A stretch of 64,000 bases of DNA from Wenzhouxiangellaceae bacterium. GTDB taxonomy: Bacteria; Pseudomonadota; Gammaproteobacteria; Xanthomonadales; Wenzhouxiangellaceae. Below, piece after piece: positions 10,337 through 22,255 of this stretch. Position 1 is the first letter of the stretch; each line of letters starts with the position of its first letter. The stretch covers positions 1 to 64,000 of the forward strand of contig REEQ01000053.1 of assembly GCA_007695005.1 (NCBI GenBank), written 5' to 3'. The notes under the pieces were generated by a model that searched no databases, was not told the origin of the DNA, and saw nothing but the letters and a program-made list of their open reading frames with translations. The position numbers and the translations under genes are program-made.

Positions 10337-11196
10337 GTCGACCCCACGTGCATTGCTATGGGTGCGGCCGCGCGGCCAGGGTGATTTTACGCTGGCTGCA
10401 TCAGGCAGATCTCATTCAGATCGGCCAGGTCTGCAACCGCAGCCTGGAAAGCAGTCGTGATGCGGTGGCCTTCCTGGGAGCCGGCCAGGCCGTGGTGGCA
10501 ATGGATGCGGCGGTCAACGGTGGCTGGCTGATGCTGGGGTTGCCCGATGGTGCGCTGAATGCCGCGGCACTGGGGCTGTCCTGTCGCATGCCGGGCCAGC
10601 CGGAGCTGGTCTTTCATCTTTCAGGCTCGATGCCAGCGTCAGCGCTGGAACCGCTGGGAGCGCCGGTTGCCGCAGTGCATCCTGTCCGCGCCTTTTCCGA
10701 CCCGGCAACTGCTGTTGCGGCGATGCCGGCGACCTGGTGCGTGGGGGAGGGCGAGACGGAGCCTCTGTCCCGGCTGAAAGCACTGTTTTGCGAAGCTGGA
10801 GCGCGCTGGGCCGAGATAACGCCTGCCGGCAAGCCGGCCTATCATGCAGCCACGGTGGCGGCCAGCAATTATCTGGTCGCGCTCAATGACATGGCTCGTT
10901 CGCTGGCCCAGCGCAGCGGGCTGGATGGGAACGACGTGGCCGAGCTGCTCGCTGATCTGCAGCAGGCGGTGATCCAGTCACTGCGCACCGCAAGCCCCGA
11001 ACAGGCGCTGACCGGTCCGATCGAGCGTGGTGACGAACACGCCCTGGCTCGCTTGCTGCCTGCGGCCGATGGAGCGGGTCACGCTGAGCTGTTTCGTGCC
11101 CTGGGGCGGGCGACCCTGAGCCTGGCCCAACGCAAGCGAGGCGAGCTCGACAGTGATGCTGCATTGGCGCGGGCGCTTACCAGTCGGCCAGATTGA
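10333..11196 (+). CDS. Rossmann-like / DUF2520 domain protein
   Basis: A 287-residue protein in which an N-terminal Rossmann-like fold (YGCGRAARVILRWL, about 8-21) is followed by a DUF2520-type helical domain (about 125-270), as in NAD(P)-dependent dehydrogenase-like proteins of the 6-phosphogluconate dehydrogenase type. HLSGSMPASALEPL and HPVRAFSDP are typical. The only reasonable start is the TTG at 10333, overlapping the preceding stop as TTGA; no ATG lies early enough to keep the nucleotide-binding loop. Substrate unknown. The 3' end overlaps the convergent aat gene by 20 bases. Confidence 0.85.
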   Translation: MSRPHVHCYGCGRAARVILRWLHQADLIQIGQVCNRSLESSRDAVAFLGAGQAVVAMDAAVNGGWLMLGLPDGALNAAALGLSCRMPGQPELVFHLSGSMPASALEPLGAPVAAVHPVRAFSDPATAVAAMPATWCVGEGETEPLSRLKALFCEAGARWAEITPAGKPAYHAATVAASNYLVALNDMARSLAQRSGLDGNDVAELLADLQQAVIQSLRTASPEQALTGPIERGDEHALARLLPAADGAGHAELFRALGRATLSLAQRKRGELDSDAALARALTSRPD

Positions 11197-11898
11197 CGTC
11201 GGACTTGCGTGCCTGCCAGCTGCCGATCTGGTCGGGCCGGTCGATGCCGGCGGCGAGAACCTGGCGAAATTCCGCGCCCGTCATCAGCCGGACGCCGAGA
11301 CGTTCCAGATGTGGGTTCCAGATCTGGCAGTCGGCAAGCAGGAACTCCCAGCTTTGCAGGCAGCGCATCATTACCGCCAGGGCAAGCTTGGAGGCATCTC
11401 GGCGGAAATGGAACTTCGATTCGGCAAAGAAGATCTTGCCGATAGCCACGCCGTAAAGGCCGCCAATCAACTGACCCCCATCATGGATTTCGAAGCTATG
11501 GGCATGCCCCAGACGATGTAGTTCGCAGTATGCGCGATGCATGGCAGGCGTAATCCAGGTGCCGGTCTGGCCACTGCGAGGTCCGGCGCAAGCATCGACA
11601 ACAGCGGCAAAGTTCTGGTCCAGGTGGACTTCAAAGCGGCCCTGGCGCAGCGTACGGCATAGTCGACGTGGTGGTGTCCAGGCGCCGGGTATCAGCACCG
11701 CGCGTGGCTCCGGCGACCACCACAAGATCGGTGACCCGTGCTCATACCACGGGAAAATGCCTTGCCGGTAGCCATTGATCAGACGGGCGCTGTTGAGATC
11801 GCCGCCCCAGGCCACGAGGCCTTCCGGGTGGTTACTTTGACCGGGTGCGGGAAACGGACTGGCAGGGTCAGGACCCAGCTGGGGGATGTGATAACGCT

Positions 11899-11902
<4 letters not shown>
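11177..11902 (-). CDS. aat: leucyl/phenylalanyl-tRNA-protein transferase
   Basis: Aat adds Leu or Phe from aminoacyl-tRNA to proteins with N-terminal Arg or Lys, making them ClpS/ClpAP substrates (N-degron pathway). The 241-residue protein carries GLVAWGGDLN, AYRQGIFPW-like NGYRQGIFPWYE, ILWWSPEPRAVL, TWITPAMHRAYCELHRLGHAHSFE, GGLYGVAIGKIFFAESKF and ASKLAL, all hallmark segments. It overlaps the upstream acetyltransferase gene by ATGA, so the two are co-translated, apparently behind trxB. Confidence 0.97.
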
Positions 11903-14047
<2,145 letters not shown>

Positions 14048-14159
14048 TTAGGGCCATCGGGTTGGCCGGCCGCTACAGACAATACAACAGACGCCCGGCC
14101 GGCCCGTGTCGATTTCATTCATTTCCGACGTTTTCGCTTTATTTCAGGAGTTGCTAGTC

Positions 14160-15215
14160 ATGCGTATCGGTATTCCCACAGAAACCAAGACCCTCGAGGG
14201 AAGGGTCGCGCTGGTCCCGGCTGCGTGCGGTGACCTGGTCCGTTCCGGACACGAGGTCTTCATTCAGTCCGGTGCCGGAGACAAGAGCGGTTTTTCGGAT
14301 GCCGATTTCGAGGCCGTCGGCGTGTCGATACTTCCCGACGCCGCCTCGCTGTATGAAAAGGCGAAACTGGTGGTCAAGGTCAAGGAACCCATTTCGGGTG
14401 ATCTTGAGCACCTGCGGGCTGATCACTTGCTGTTCTGTTACCTGCATCTTGCTGCCGAGCCGGCGCTGACCGAGCGCCTGCTCGATATTGGCCTGACCGG
14501 CGTTGCCTTCGAGACCGTCGAGGAAGCGGACGGTTCGCTTCCTCTGCTGGCGCCGATGAGCAATATCGCCGGGCGAATCGGGGTACAGGTGGCCACCCAC
14601 CTGCTGCACCAGCCGCAGGGCGGTCGTGGCATTCTGCTGGGCGGCCTGCCATCGGCTGATCGCGGTCATGTGGTGGTGCTGGGCGCGGGTGCAGCGGGAG
14701 GCAATGCGGCCCAGCTGGCGGCGGCGGCGGGCGCCCGGGTCACGGTATTCGACAAGCGTCAGGACCGGTTGGCCCAGATGATGGCGCTAGGTCCCAATGT
14801 AACTGCGCTGTATCCCTACATTGAAACCGTTGGCGAGTTCGTGGCCAAGGCCGACATGGTCATTGGCGCGGTCCTGGTGACCGGCGCCCGTGCCCCGCAC
14901 GTGGTCACCCGCCAGATGATTGCCAGCATGGAAGACGGTAGCGTAGTCGTCGATATCTCGGTTGACCAGGGCGGCTGTTTTGAAACAACGCGTCCGACCA
15001 CCTATGCCGATCCGACCTACAAGGTCGATGGCGTCACCCACTTTGCGGTCACCAACATGCCCGGTGCCGTACCACGCACCTCCAGCCAGGCCCTGTCTGC
15101 CGCCATCCTGCCGTATGTCCAGCACATGGCACGAGATGACTGGGAACAGCGCCCGTCCCTGGCCAAGGGCGTGAACGTGCGCGGTGGAGCAGTGGTCCAT
15201 CCGGCACTCAAGTAA
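14160..15215 (+). CDS. ald: alanine dehydrogenase
   Basis: Catalyses NAD-dependent reversible deamination of L-alanine to pyruvate and ammonia. The ATG at 14160 has AGGAG about nine bases upstream; a GTG at 14106 only adds non-conserved residues. The 351-residue product starts MRIGIPTETKTLEGRVALVP, carries the pyruvate-binding lysine in VKVKEP and the catalytic histidine in YLHLAA, the NAD loop VLGAGAAGGNAAQ, and VDISVDQGGCFETTRPT. It is a little shorter than the usual 370 residues but all core motifs are present. It is divergent from trxB. Confidence 0.95.
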   Translation: MRIGIPTETKTLEGRVALVPAACGDLVRSGHEVFIQSGAGDKSGFSDADFEAVGVSILPDAASLYEKAKLVVKVKEPISGDLEHLRADHLLFCYLHLAAEPALTERLLDIGLTGVAFETVEEADGSLPLLAPMSNIAGRIGVQVATHLLHQPQGGRGILLGGLPSADRGHVVVLGAGAAGGNAAQLAAAAGARVTVFDKRQDRLAQMMALGPNVTALYPYIETVGEFVAKADMVIGAVLVTGARAPHVVTRQMIASMEDGSVVVDISVDQGGCFETTRPTTYADPTYKVDGVTHFAVTNMPGAVPRTSSQALSAAILPYVQHMARDDWEQRPSLAKGVNVRGGAVVHPALK

Positions 15216-15216
15216 C

Positions 15217-15222
15217 TATAAT
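15217..15222 (+). promoter_or_regulatory. -10 hexamer ahead of ftsK
   Basis: TATAAT lies two bases after the ald stop and 38 bases before the ftsK ATG. The -35 region is weak, so this is tentative. Confidence 0.35.
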
Positions 15223-15260
15223 CAGGATGTTATGAACCAAACTTCAGGTCCGGTCTGGGA

Positions 15261-17564
15261 ATGAGTCGCGCCACCGCCAAGCGCAAAAGCGAACCCACGG
15301 AGGTTGTCGGCACGCTGAGCCGGCGCCTGGCGGAGGCCTTGTTCCTGCTGATCCTGGTCAGCGCACTTTACCTGCTGCTTAGCCTGATCAGTCATCACCC
15401 GGCCGACCCGGGCTGGTCGCGTGACGTGGCCTCGGATCAGGTCCGTAATCTGGGCGGCAGCTTTGGCGCCTGGATGTCGGATCTATTCCTCGTGGTGTTC
15501 GGCTACATGGCCTACTGCGCGCCGATTCTGATCGGACTGGTTGGGTTGCGCGTGCTGCGCGAGCGCAGTGAACCGGCAGGCTTGCCGGAGTGGGGCGTGC
15601 GCACTGCCGGACTGCTGTTGATCATTCTCAGCGGCTGCGGGCTACTCGCCATGCAGGCGCGCGGCGGCCTGGAGGACGGCGGCGGCGTGGTCGGTTCCGT
15701 GTTGTCGTCGCTGATGATCGCTCCCATGGGCTTTACCGGGGCCGTCTTGTTCAGCCTGACCCTGTTGCTGGCGGGCATTACCCTGTTCACCGGCCTGTCC
15801 TGGATCAACGTCATCGACCGCACTGGCCGGGGCGCGCTGGCAGGCGCGGCCTGGGCGTTGGCTGCGGCAGGGCGCCTGCGGGACTGGTGGGCAGGACAGC
15901 GCGCGCGGGCCGAGCGTGAAGAGGTACGCAAGCGAGATACGATCAAGCGCAAGACGCGCCAGGAAGTGCACATCGAACCGCGGGTGGAGCCAACCATTAC
16001 CCGGCCGGTCGAGCCCAAGCTTCGGCAGCAGCCCTTGTTCAAGAGCCTGTCGGAATCCGGCCTGCCGCCGCTGGACCTGCTGGACGAGCCTGCAGAGCAG
16101 AAAGCCGGGTATTCCGAAGAAACGCTGAAAGCCATGAGCCGCCAGGTTGAGCTCAAGCTGGCGGACTTCGGGGTGGAAGTGGAGGTGGTCGCTGTCCATC
16201 CGGGCCCGGTGATTACCCGCTTCGAACTGCAGCCGGCGCCGGGTGTCAAGGGCGCCCAGATTTCCAACCTGGCCAAGGATCTGGCTCGAGGTCTGAGCGT
16301 CATTTCAGTCCGCGTCGTGGACGTGATCCCAGGCAAGAGCGTCATCGGTCTGGAAATCCCCAATCAAAACCGCGAAACGGTGTATCTGCGTGAAATCCTG
16401 TCCTCCGAGCCCTATGGCAAGGCGGCTTCGCCGCTGACGCTGGGTTTGGGCAAGAGCATTTCCGGCAAGCCGATCTGCGCCGATATCAGTCGCATGCCGC
16501 ACCTGCTGGTTGCAGGCACCACGGGCTCAGGCAAGTCGGTCGCGATCAACGCCATGATTCTGAGCCTGCTGTACAAGGCCACGCCCGACCAGGTTCGCTT
16601 GATCATGGTTGACCCTAAGATGCTCGAGCTATCGGTCTACGAGGGGATTCAGCACCTGTTGACGCCGGTGGTGACTGACATGAAGGAAGCGGCCAACGCG
16701 CTACGCTGGTGCGTTGCAGAAATGGAGCGTCGCTATCGCTTGATGGCCGCCCTGGGGGTGCGCAACCTGGCCGGCTACAACCGCAAGATCAAGGAAGCCG
16801 AAGACAAGAACGAGCCGATACCTGATCCGCTTGTTGATCCGGCGACATTGCTGGAGGGCAGTGAGCCGCCGGTACTGGAAAAACTACCCTTCATCGTCGT
16901 CGTGGTCGATGAGTTTGCCGACATGATGATGATCGTCGGCAAGAAGGTCGAGCAGCTGATTGCGCGCCTGGCCCAGAAAGCGCGGGCATCGGGGATCCAC
17001 CTGGTACTGGCCACCCAGCGTCCTTCGGTGGATGTCATTACCGGCCTGATCAAGGCCAATATCCCGACGCGCATGGCCTTCCAGGTATCGTCTCGGATTG
17101 ATTCGCGGACCATACTTGACCAGCAGGGCGCAGAGCAGCTGCTTGGTCATGGCGACATGTTGTACCTGCCGCCTGGCACCGGGCTGCCAGAGCGCGTCCA
17201 TGGCGCCTTTGTCGATGATCACGAAGTTCATGCCGTGGTCGAGTGGCTGAAAGAACAGGGCGAGCCGGATTATCTGGAAGACGTTCTTGCCGACACCCAG
17301 ACCATGGCTGATGGCCAGACCATCGGCGAGAATGGTTTGCCAGAGGCAGCGGCCGGTGATTCCGAGGATGAACTTTATGACAAGGCCGTGGCCTATGTGC
17401 TGGAGAGTCGCCGCGCTTCGATCTCCAGCGTGCAGCGTCAGCTGCGAATCGGCTATAACCGTGCTGCTCGCCTGATCGAGGAAATGGAGGCTCAGGGCGT
17501 GGTGTCGCCGCCCGAGCACAATGGTCAGCGTGAAGTACTGGCTCCGGCGCCACCACGAGACTGA
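15261..17564 (+). CDS. ftsK: DNA translocase FtsK
   Basis: A septum-anchored DNA pump that aligns chromosome dimers at dif for XerCD resolution. The 767 residues show four N-terminal membrane segments (about 25-185), a short charged linker, the alpha/beta motor with Walker A GTTGSGKS (about 417-424) and a Walker B region [13 protein letters not shown], and a C-terminal gamma winged helix ([41 protein letters not shown]) that reads KOPS. The linker is short compared with E. coli FtsK. It is followed by lolA, the same order as in E. coli (ftsK-lolA). Confidence 0.98.
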   Translation: MSRATAKRKSEPTEVVGTLSRRLAEALFLLILVSALYLLLSLISHHPADPGWSRDVASDQVRNLGGSFGAWMSDLFLVVFGYMAYCAPILIGLVGLRVLRERSEPAGLPEWGVRTAGLLLIILSGCGLLAMQARGGLEDGGGVVGSVLSSLMIAPMGFTGAVLFSLTLLLAGITLFTGLSWINVIDRTGRGALAGAAWALAAAGRLRDWWAGQRARAEREEVRKRDTIKRKTRQEVHIEPRVEPTITRPVEPKLRQQPLFKSLSESGLPPLDLLDEPAEQKAGYSEETLKAMSRQVELKLADFGVEVEVVAVHPGPVITRFELQPAPGVKGAQISNLAKDLARGLSVISVRVVDVIPGKSVIGLEIPNQNRETVYLREILSSEPYGKAASPLTLGLGKSISGKPICADISRMPHLLVAGTTGSGKSVAINAMILSLLYKATPDQVRLIMVDPKMLELSVYEGIQHLLTPVVTDMKEAANALRWCVAEMERRYRLMAALGVRNLAGYNRKIKEAEDKNEPIPDPLVDPATLLEGSEPPVLEKLPFIVVVVDEFADMMMIVGKKVEQLIARLAQKARASGIHLVLATQRPSVDVITGLIKANIPTRMAFQVSSRIDSRTILDQQGAEQLLGHGDMLYLPPGTGLPERVHGAFVDDHEVHAVVEWLKEQGEPDYLEDVLADTQTMADGQTIGENGLPEAAAGDSEDELYDKAVAYVLESRRASISSVQRQLRIGYNRAARLIEEMEAQGVVSPPEHNGQREVLAPAPPRD

Positions 17565-17628
17565 TGCGACCGCGCCGACTGAGCATGGCGGTACCTTTTT
17601 TTAGGCTGCATTCGCAGGAGAATTCGAT

Positions 17629-18231
17629 TTGAACCGTATTGCCTTTGTGTTGGTTGCCGTGGTCCTGTCGAGCCAGGCACTGGCCGATGCCCGTGACCGA
17701 CTCGACCGTTTTTCAGATGGTCTTCTGGCACTGAGCGCGGAGTTCAGCCAGGTGACGCTGGATGAGCGCGGCTGGCCGCAGGATGAGTCCAGCGGCTGGC
17801 TTTACTTTCAGTCGCCGGATCGCTTTCGCTGGAGCTATCAGGAACCGTTTCCGCAGGAGATGGTTGCCGACGGCAGTCAGCTCTGGCACTTCGACGAATC
17901 ACTCGAGCAGGTCACTGTGCGCGAGCAGCCGGCGGCCGACGAGTCACCGTTGATGGTCCTGACCCGTCCGGATCTTCTGGATCGCTTCTACGAAATCGAG
18001 CCGACGGACGAAGATCACATCCTGCGGTTTCGGCCATTGAGCGAGGATGGCGAATTCGAGCTGGCCAGCCTGCACTTTATTGGTGATACCCCGGCGGCCC
18101 TCGAGCTGGTGGATCGCTTCGGCCAATTGACGCGGGTGGAGCTGCACAGCCTGGTTCGCAATCCGGAGCTGGATGAAGCGCTGTTCAGTTTCGTCATTCC
18201 TGAAGGAGCGGATGTGCTGGAAGGCTATTGA
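17629..18231 (+). CDS. lolA: outer-membrane lipoprotein carrier LolA
   Basis: A periplasmic chaperone that takes lipoproteins from LolCDE to LolB. The TTG at 17629 is the only start giving a full signal peptide (MNRIAFVLVAVVLSSQALA), and AGGAG lies eight bases upstream. The 200-residue protein has the classic LolA body: LSAEFSQVTLD, SGWLYFQSPDRFRWSY, PFPQEMVADGSQLWHFDESLEQVTVR and NPELDEALFSFVIPEGADV. It sits 64 bases after ftsK and is probably in the same transcript. Confidence 0.96.
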   Translation: MNRIAFVLVAVVLSSQALADARDRLDRFSDGLLALSAEFSQVTLDERGWPQDESSGWLYFQSPDRFRWSYQEPFPQEMVADGSQLWHFDESLEQVTVREQPAADESPLMVLTRPDLLDRFYEIEPTDEDHILRFRPLSEDGEFELASLHFIGDTPAALELVDRFGQLTRVELHSLVRNPELDEALFSFVIPEGADVLEGY

Positions 18232-18390
18232 CCCGAAGCCATTCGACCAAGCGCTTACTGGGGCCGGCGTAACCTAGTCCGGCGCTTTAGTGAGCAAGGA
18301 CTCTGTTATTCCATTTTCTCCAGCTCATGAGTTAAACTAGCGGGCTTGCATCGGCAGGGCTTCGGTCTTGGCCAGCAATTTGACAGGCGA

Positions 18391-18471
18391 GTCTCGGATT
18401 TTCGGGCTTTGCCGAGTTTTTAAGCAGTACCAGATTTATGGAGAGGTGCCGGAGTGGTCGAACGGACTCGG
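18391..18471 (+). pseudogene. truncated tRNA-Ser 5' copy with its upstream flank
   Basis: 18391-18471 repeats 18554-18634 with a few changes, at an offset of 163 bases. It includes the first 31 bases of tRNA-Ser (GGAGAGGTGCCGGAGTGG... at 18440-18470, one mismatch) and about 50 bases of upstream flank. The anticodon arm and everything 3' of it are missing, replaced by a long palindrome (18479-18537). It cannot make a tRNA. 18232-18390 holds no gene; a TTGACA at 18380-18385 and a weak AAGCG/CGCTT hairpin near 18249-18289 are the only signals. Confidence 0.75.
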
Positions 18472-18478
18472 TTGAGGA

Positions 18479-18537
18479 ATTCGACTGGCACTTCTTTCAG
18501 TCCGCCGTTGGCAGACTGAAAACCGCTCCAGTCGAAT
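18479..18537. repeat. nested long palindrome inside the broken tRNA-Ser copy
   Basis: ATTCGACTGG (18479-18488) pairs perfectly with CCAGTCGAAT (18528-18537). Inside it TTTCAGTC.GCC pairs with GGC.GACTGAAA around a GTT loop with one mismatch. The 59-base unit would form a long near-continuous hairpin in RNA or a cruciform in DNA. Confidence 0.7.
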
Positions 18538-18602
18538 GATTGGGGCAGGCAAGCCTCGGGTTTTTCGGGCATGGCCAAGAATGTAAGCAGTACCAGGTTT
18601 AT

Positions 18603-18868
<266 letters not shown>

Positions 18869-19042
18869 TACAGCAAGGCTGCCGGATACAATTGAATCTG
18901 GTAGAGCAAGAAAGCCGGAAAAGGAGGGGTTCGAACCCGACCAGATGGGTTCGACCCGAGCGCAGCGAGGTCGCTGTCGCGTAGCGACAGTCCGAAGGAC
19001 AAGGCCGCGTCAGCGGACGCAGCAATCCCTCCCTCTCCGCCA
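18869..19042 (+). repeat. 174-bp tandem repeat, copy 2
   Basis: Appears identical to copy 1 by eye, including the 19-base tRNA-Ser 3' tail. The 174-base period is a multiple of three, which keeps long artefactual reading frames open on both strands across the array. Confidence 0.92.
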
Positions 19043-19216
19043 TACAGCAAGGCTGCCGGATACAATTGAATCTGGTAGAGCAAGAAAGCCGGAAAAGGAG
19101 GGGTTCGAACCCGACCAGATGGGTTCGACCCGAGCGCAGCGAGGTCGCTGTCGCGTAGCGACAGTCCGAAGGACAAGGCCGCGTCAGCGGACGCAGCAAT
19201 CCCTCCCTCTGCGCCA
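19043..19216 (+). repeat. 174-bp tandem repeat, copy 3
   Basis: Same as the other copies except for one C-to-G change in the terminal tRNA-like tail (CTGCGCCA instead of CTCCGCCA). It is followed after 24 bases by tRNA-Ser(UGA). Confidence 0.92.
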
Positions 19217-19240
19217 ATTAAGATTACAATTCCAGTTACC

Positions 19241-19330
19241 GGAGGGGTGGCAGAGTGGTTGAATGCACCGGTCTTGAAAACCGGCAAGGGTGAAAGCCCT
19301 TCGTGGGTTCAAATCCCACCCCCTCCGCCA
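19241..19330 (+). tRNA. tRNA-Ser (anticodon UGA)
   Basis: Acceptor GGAGGGG pairs with CCCCTCC, then G and encoded CCA. The anticodon arm CCGGT-CTTGAAA-ACCGG gives anticodon UGA. The variable arm AAGGGTGAAAGCCCTT and T-arm GTGGGTTCAAATCCCAC complete a normal class II serine tRNA. A terminator follows directly. Confidence 0.97.
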
Positions 19331-19369
19331 TCATCAAAAGAGCCCGCCTTGCGCGGGCTTTTTTGATGA
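19331..19369 (+). terminator. terminator of the tRNA-Ser locus
   Basis: AGCCCGC...GCGGGCT (19341-19359) is followed by a T-run, and the flanks TCATCAAAA/TTTTGATGA extend the stem. A decayed second copy of the hairpin (GAGCCCGCCTTGTGCGGGC, 19392-19410) without a T-run lies about 50 bases on. Confidence 0.9.
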
Positions 19370-19416
19370 TCGTGGTGGCGGGTGCTCGGATGAGCCCGCC
19401 TTGTGCGGGCAGGCTG

Positions 19417-20124
19417 CTACCTCCCTCGCCCAGCCTGCCGCATCCACGGGTCGGTCCGATCGACTGGCGTTGGCCGTTCCCGTCCGCATCGGTTCCAGCG
19501 CATCACATTGGTCGAAAACTGGGGGTTGAAGTCATCCTGGATGCTCGGCGGGTCCGTACGCCCGCAAAAGACGCTGCCGTCTGCTGTCACAATGCGGGCA
19601 CGCCGACTGCCATCCATCTCTTGCCAGAAGTCACCTTCGGGCGTCACTGGCCCAACATAGTCATTGAGCCAGCTGGGCGGATCAGGTAATGCGGGTATCC
19701 GGCCATGGGCCTGGTCTGCCGACCGATCGCGCGTGGAACCTGCCCGGTCGAGCAGGCGAAGCTGGCCAAGCACATGGGTGGTATCGATTGTTGGGGCAGG
19801 GGATTCAATCGTTGCCGGAGCCACCGCCTGGTCAGCGCCTGGGACTGGCTCCGCGACCTCCACGGTTGCGGCGGAAATGCTGCGCTCAGTGGCTGGATCG
19901 ATCGTGGGTGTTTGCTCGATTTGCTCCTCCGTGGAATCGGGTTGCGCGTTCGATTTGGCCTGTGTCGGCGCAGGCAGCAGAGAGATTGCCAGGGGCGATG
20001 GTGCCGTGCTGACCGGACCGGAACTCAGCTTCAGCTGCAGCAAGGCCAGATGCAGCAGCAGTGAGATGCAGACAGCACTCAACAACAGGAACCTGGCCGG
20101 ATTTTCGGGCGCTGAAAGCTGCAT
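19417..20124 (-). CDS. hypothetical protein with single N-terminal membrane anchor
   Basis: I do not recognise this 235-residue protein as a named family. A short cytoplasmic N-terminus precedes one membrane segment (FLLLSAVCISLLLHLALLQL), then a long Ala/Pro/Thr/Glu-rich stretch (about 35-145), then a compact C-terminal part with two cysteines (DGSVFCGRTDPPS, MRWNRCGRERP). The TonB-like anchor-plus-linker layout suggests a periplasmic protein, but no TonB C-terminal motif is visible. It is divergent from icd. Confidence 0.7.
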   Translation of the reverse strand: MQLSAPENPARFLLLSAVCISLLLHLALLQLKLSSGPVSTAPSPLAISLLPAPTQAKSNAQPDSTEEQIEQTPTIDPATERSISAATVEVAEPVPGADQAVAPATIESPAPTIDTTHVLGQLRLLDRAGSTRDRSADQAHGRIPALPDPPSWLNDYVGPVTPEGDFWQEMDGSRRARIVTADGSVFCGRTDPPSIQDDFNPQFSTNVMRWNRCGRERPTPVDRTDPWMRQAGRGR

Positions 20125-20199
20125 TTCGAGGGGGTGAGGTTCCCAAGTTGATCCGGGGGCGGTGCTAAACTACGTCTTTCCCCGTTAAAAGGATGCAAG

Positions 20200-21453
20200 A
20201 TGGCCTTTCAGCACATCAAGATGCCCGAACAGGGCGACAAGATTCGAGTCGAGAACGGCAAGCTGATCGTCAGTGATCAGCCGATCCTTGGCTTTATCGA
20301 AGGCGATGGCATTGGTGTTGATATCACGCCAGCCTGCATGAAGGTCTGGAATGCGGCCGTGGAGAAAGCCTATGGTGGCAAGCGCAAGGTCCACTGGGCC
20401 GAACTTTACCTCGGCGAAAAGGCAGCCGGTGTTTATGACGGCAACTATTTCCCCGACGAGACCATGGACGCGATCAAGGATCTGGTTGTCGCTATCAAGG
20501 GGCCTCTGACCACGCCGGTTGGTGAGGGCTTTCGCTCGCTGAATGTGTCCTTGCGCCAGACCCTGGACCTGTATGCCTGCGTTCGGCCGGTTAAGTGGTA
20601 CCAGGGCGTTCCTTCGCCATTGAAGAAGCCACATGAAGTCGACGCGGTGATCTTTCGCGAGAACACCGAAGACGTGTATGCGGGTCTTGAGTATGCCTCG
20701 GGCTCGGAGGAAAACAAGAAGCTGGCTCGTTTCCTGCGCGAGGAAATGGGTGCTGAGTTCTTCGAGGACGCAGGGATAGGCATCAAGCCGATATCGGCCT
20801 TCGGCTCGAAGCGACTGGTTCGCAAGGCGATCCAGTACGCCATCGACAACAATCGCAGCTCCGTCACCCTGGTTCACAAGGGCAATATCATGAAGTTCAC
20901 CGAGGGTGCCTTCCGCAAGTGGGGCTACGAGGTGGCTGCCGAGGAGTTTGGTGATGTCACCATCACCGAAGACGAACTCTGGGAAAAGCATGACGGCAAG
21001 CAGCCGGAAGGCAAGATTGTGATCAAGGATCGGATCGCCGACATCATGTTCCAGCTGATGCTGCTGCGCCCGGCCGAGTTCGATGTCCTGGCCACCATGA
21101 ACCTGAATGGTGACTACCTGTCCGATTCGCTGGCGGCTGAAGTGGGCGGCATGGGCATAGCCCCCGGTGCCAACATGGCTGACAACGTTGCCGTGTTCGA
21201 AGCGACCCATGGCACTGCACCGAAGTATGCGGGCAAGGACATGGTCAACCCGAGCTCGTTGATGTTCTCTGGATGCATGATGTTCGACTATATCGGTTGG
21301 CCGGAAGTCAGCAAACTGATCGAGAATGCCTTCGAAAGCGTGGTGGCCGACAAGGTCGTGACCTACGATTTTGCCCGCCTGATTGATGGTGCAAGCAAGG
21401 TGCCCACCAGCGGCTTTGCCGATGCGCTGGTTGCCGCAATCCAGCGTGCCTGA
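20200..21453 (+). CDS. icd: NADP-dependent isocitrate dehydrogenase
   Basis: A TCA-cycle enzyme converting isocitrate to 2-oxoglutarate with NADP. The 417-residue E. coli-type protein has the substrate/phosphorylation loop [10 protein letters not shown] (the serine is the AceK target in E. coli), [28 protein letters not shown] and [27 protein letters not shown] carries the Lys-Tyr pair typical of NADP specificity. AAAGGA lies nine bases before the ATG. A TAAACT hexamer at 20166-20171 could be its -10. Confidence 0.97.
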   Translation: MAFQHIKMPEQGDKIRVENGKLIVSDQPILGFIEGDGIGVDITPACMKVWNAAVEKAYGGKRKVHWAELYLGEKAAGVYDGNYFPDETMDAIKDLVVAIKGPLTTPVGEGFRSLNVSLRQTLDLYACVRPVKWYQGVPSPLKKPHEVDAVIFRENTEDVYAGLEYASGSEENKKLARFLREEMGAEFFEDAGIGIKPISAFGSKRLVRKAIQYAIDNNRSSVTLVHKGNIMKFTEGAFRKWGYEVAAEEFGDVTITEDELWEKHDGKQPEGKIVIKDRIADIMFQLMLLRPAEFDVLATMNLNGDYLSDSLAAEVGGMGIAPGANMADNVAVFEATHGTAPKYAGKDMVNPSSLMFSGCMMFDYIGWPEVSKLIENAFESVVADKVVTYDFARLIDGASKVPTSGFADALVAAIQRA

Positions 21454-22255
21454 CGCAGCAACCGGCTATTGGCGCGAGGCCCATCTGGCCTTGCTGGAAA
21501 CCGACCCGCTGAGCAAGTGTCAGCGGGTCGAGTCCTTGTGGGCATGCGTGACCGGCGGTGACTGGAATCCATCCTGCCCGGGCGAGCCTGGCTTGCTGGC
21601 CTGCGGGCGTCCCGGCAAGCCCGAGCTGGTCAACCCTGGACAACTGCCGCGACGCGGTCTGGGCAGCCTGGAAGGTCGCCAGGCGCTAGTGCATGCCATC
21701 GCCCACATCGAGTTCAATGCGATCAACCTGGGCCTGGATGCCGCGCTGCGTTTCGCCAGCATGCCGGATGCCTTCTATGTAGACTGGTTGAGCGTGGCAG
21801 CCGATGAAGCCAGGCACTTCCTGATGCTCAATGAACGTCTGCAACAGCTGGGTGCAAGCTACGGCGATTTTCCCGCCCACAATGGCCTTTGGGACATGGC
21901 AGAGAAGACGGCGCACGATGCCCTGGTTCGCATGGCATTGGTGCCACGGGTGCTGGAGGCACGCGGGCTGGATGTCACTCCAGGCATGATTGAACGCCTG
22001 AAACAGGCGGGCGACGAGCAAACCGTTTCTTTGCTGCATGTCATTCTGGAGGAGGAAGAGCGCCACGTGGCGATAGGTTCGCACTGGTTCCGCCACCTTT
22101 GTCAGGAACGCAACCTGGAGCCTGAGTCCACCTTCGAGAATTTGCTGCTGCGTTACTTCGATGGTCGCCTGCGCGGGCCGTTCAACCTGCCAGCCCGGAA
22201 GCGCGCCGGATTCTCCGAGCTGGAGTTGGAGCGTCTGCTGAGGATGGAGGCATGA
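21446..22255 (+). CDS. ferritin-like DUF455 family protein
   Basis: About 270 residues of the DUF455 ferritin-like family. Helices carry probable metal ligands in [26 protein letters not shown] and [15 protein letters not shown] (EX2H-type pairs), consistent with a di-iron or di-metal helical bundle. The function is not established. The frame opens at 21383, but icd ends at 21453; a GTG at 21446 gives an 8-base overlap and is preferred over ATG at 21422. It ends in an ATGA overlap with the amidase gene. Confidence 0.83.
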   Translation: MPDAATGYWREAHLALLETDPLSKCQRVESLWACVTGGDWNPSCPGEPGLLACGRPGKPELVNPGQLPRRGLGSLEGRQALVHAIAHIEFNAINLGLDAALRFASMPDAFYVDWLSVAADEARHFLMLNERLQQLGASYGDFPAHNGLWDMAEKTAHDALVRMALVPRVLEARGLDVTPGMIERLKQAGDEQTVSLLHVILEEEERHVAIGSHWFRHLCQERNLEPESTFENLLLRYFDGRLRGPFNLPARKRAGFSELELERLLRMEA

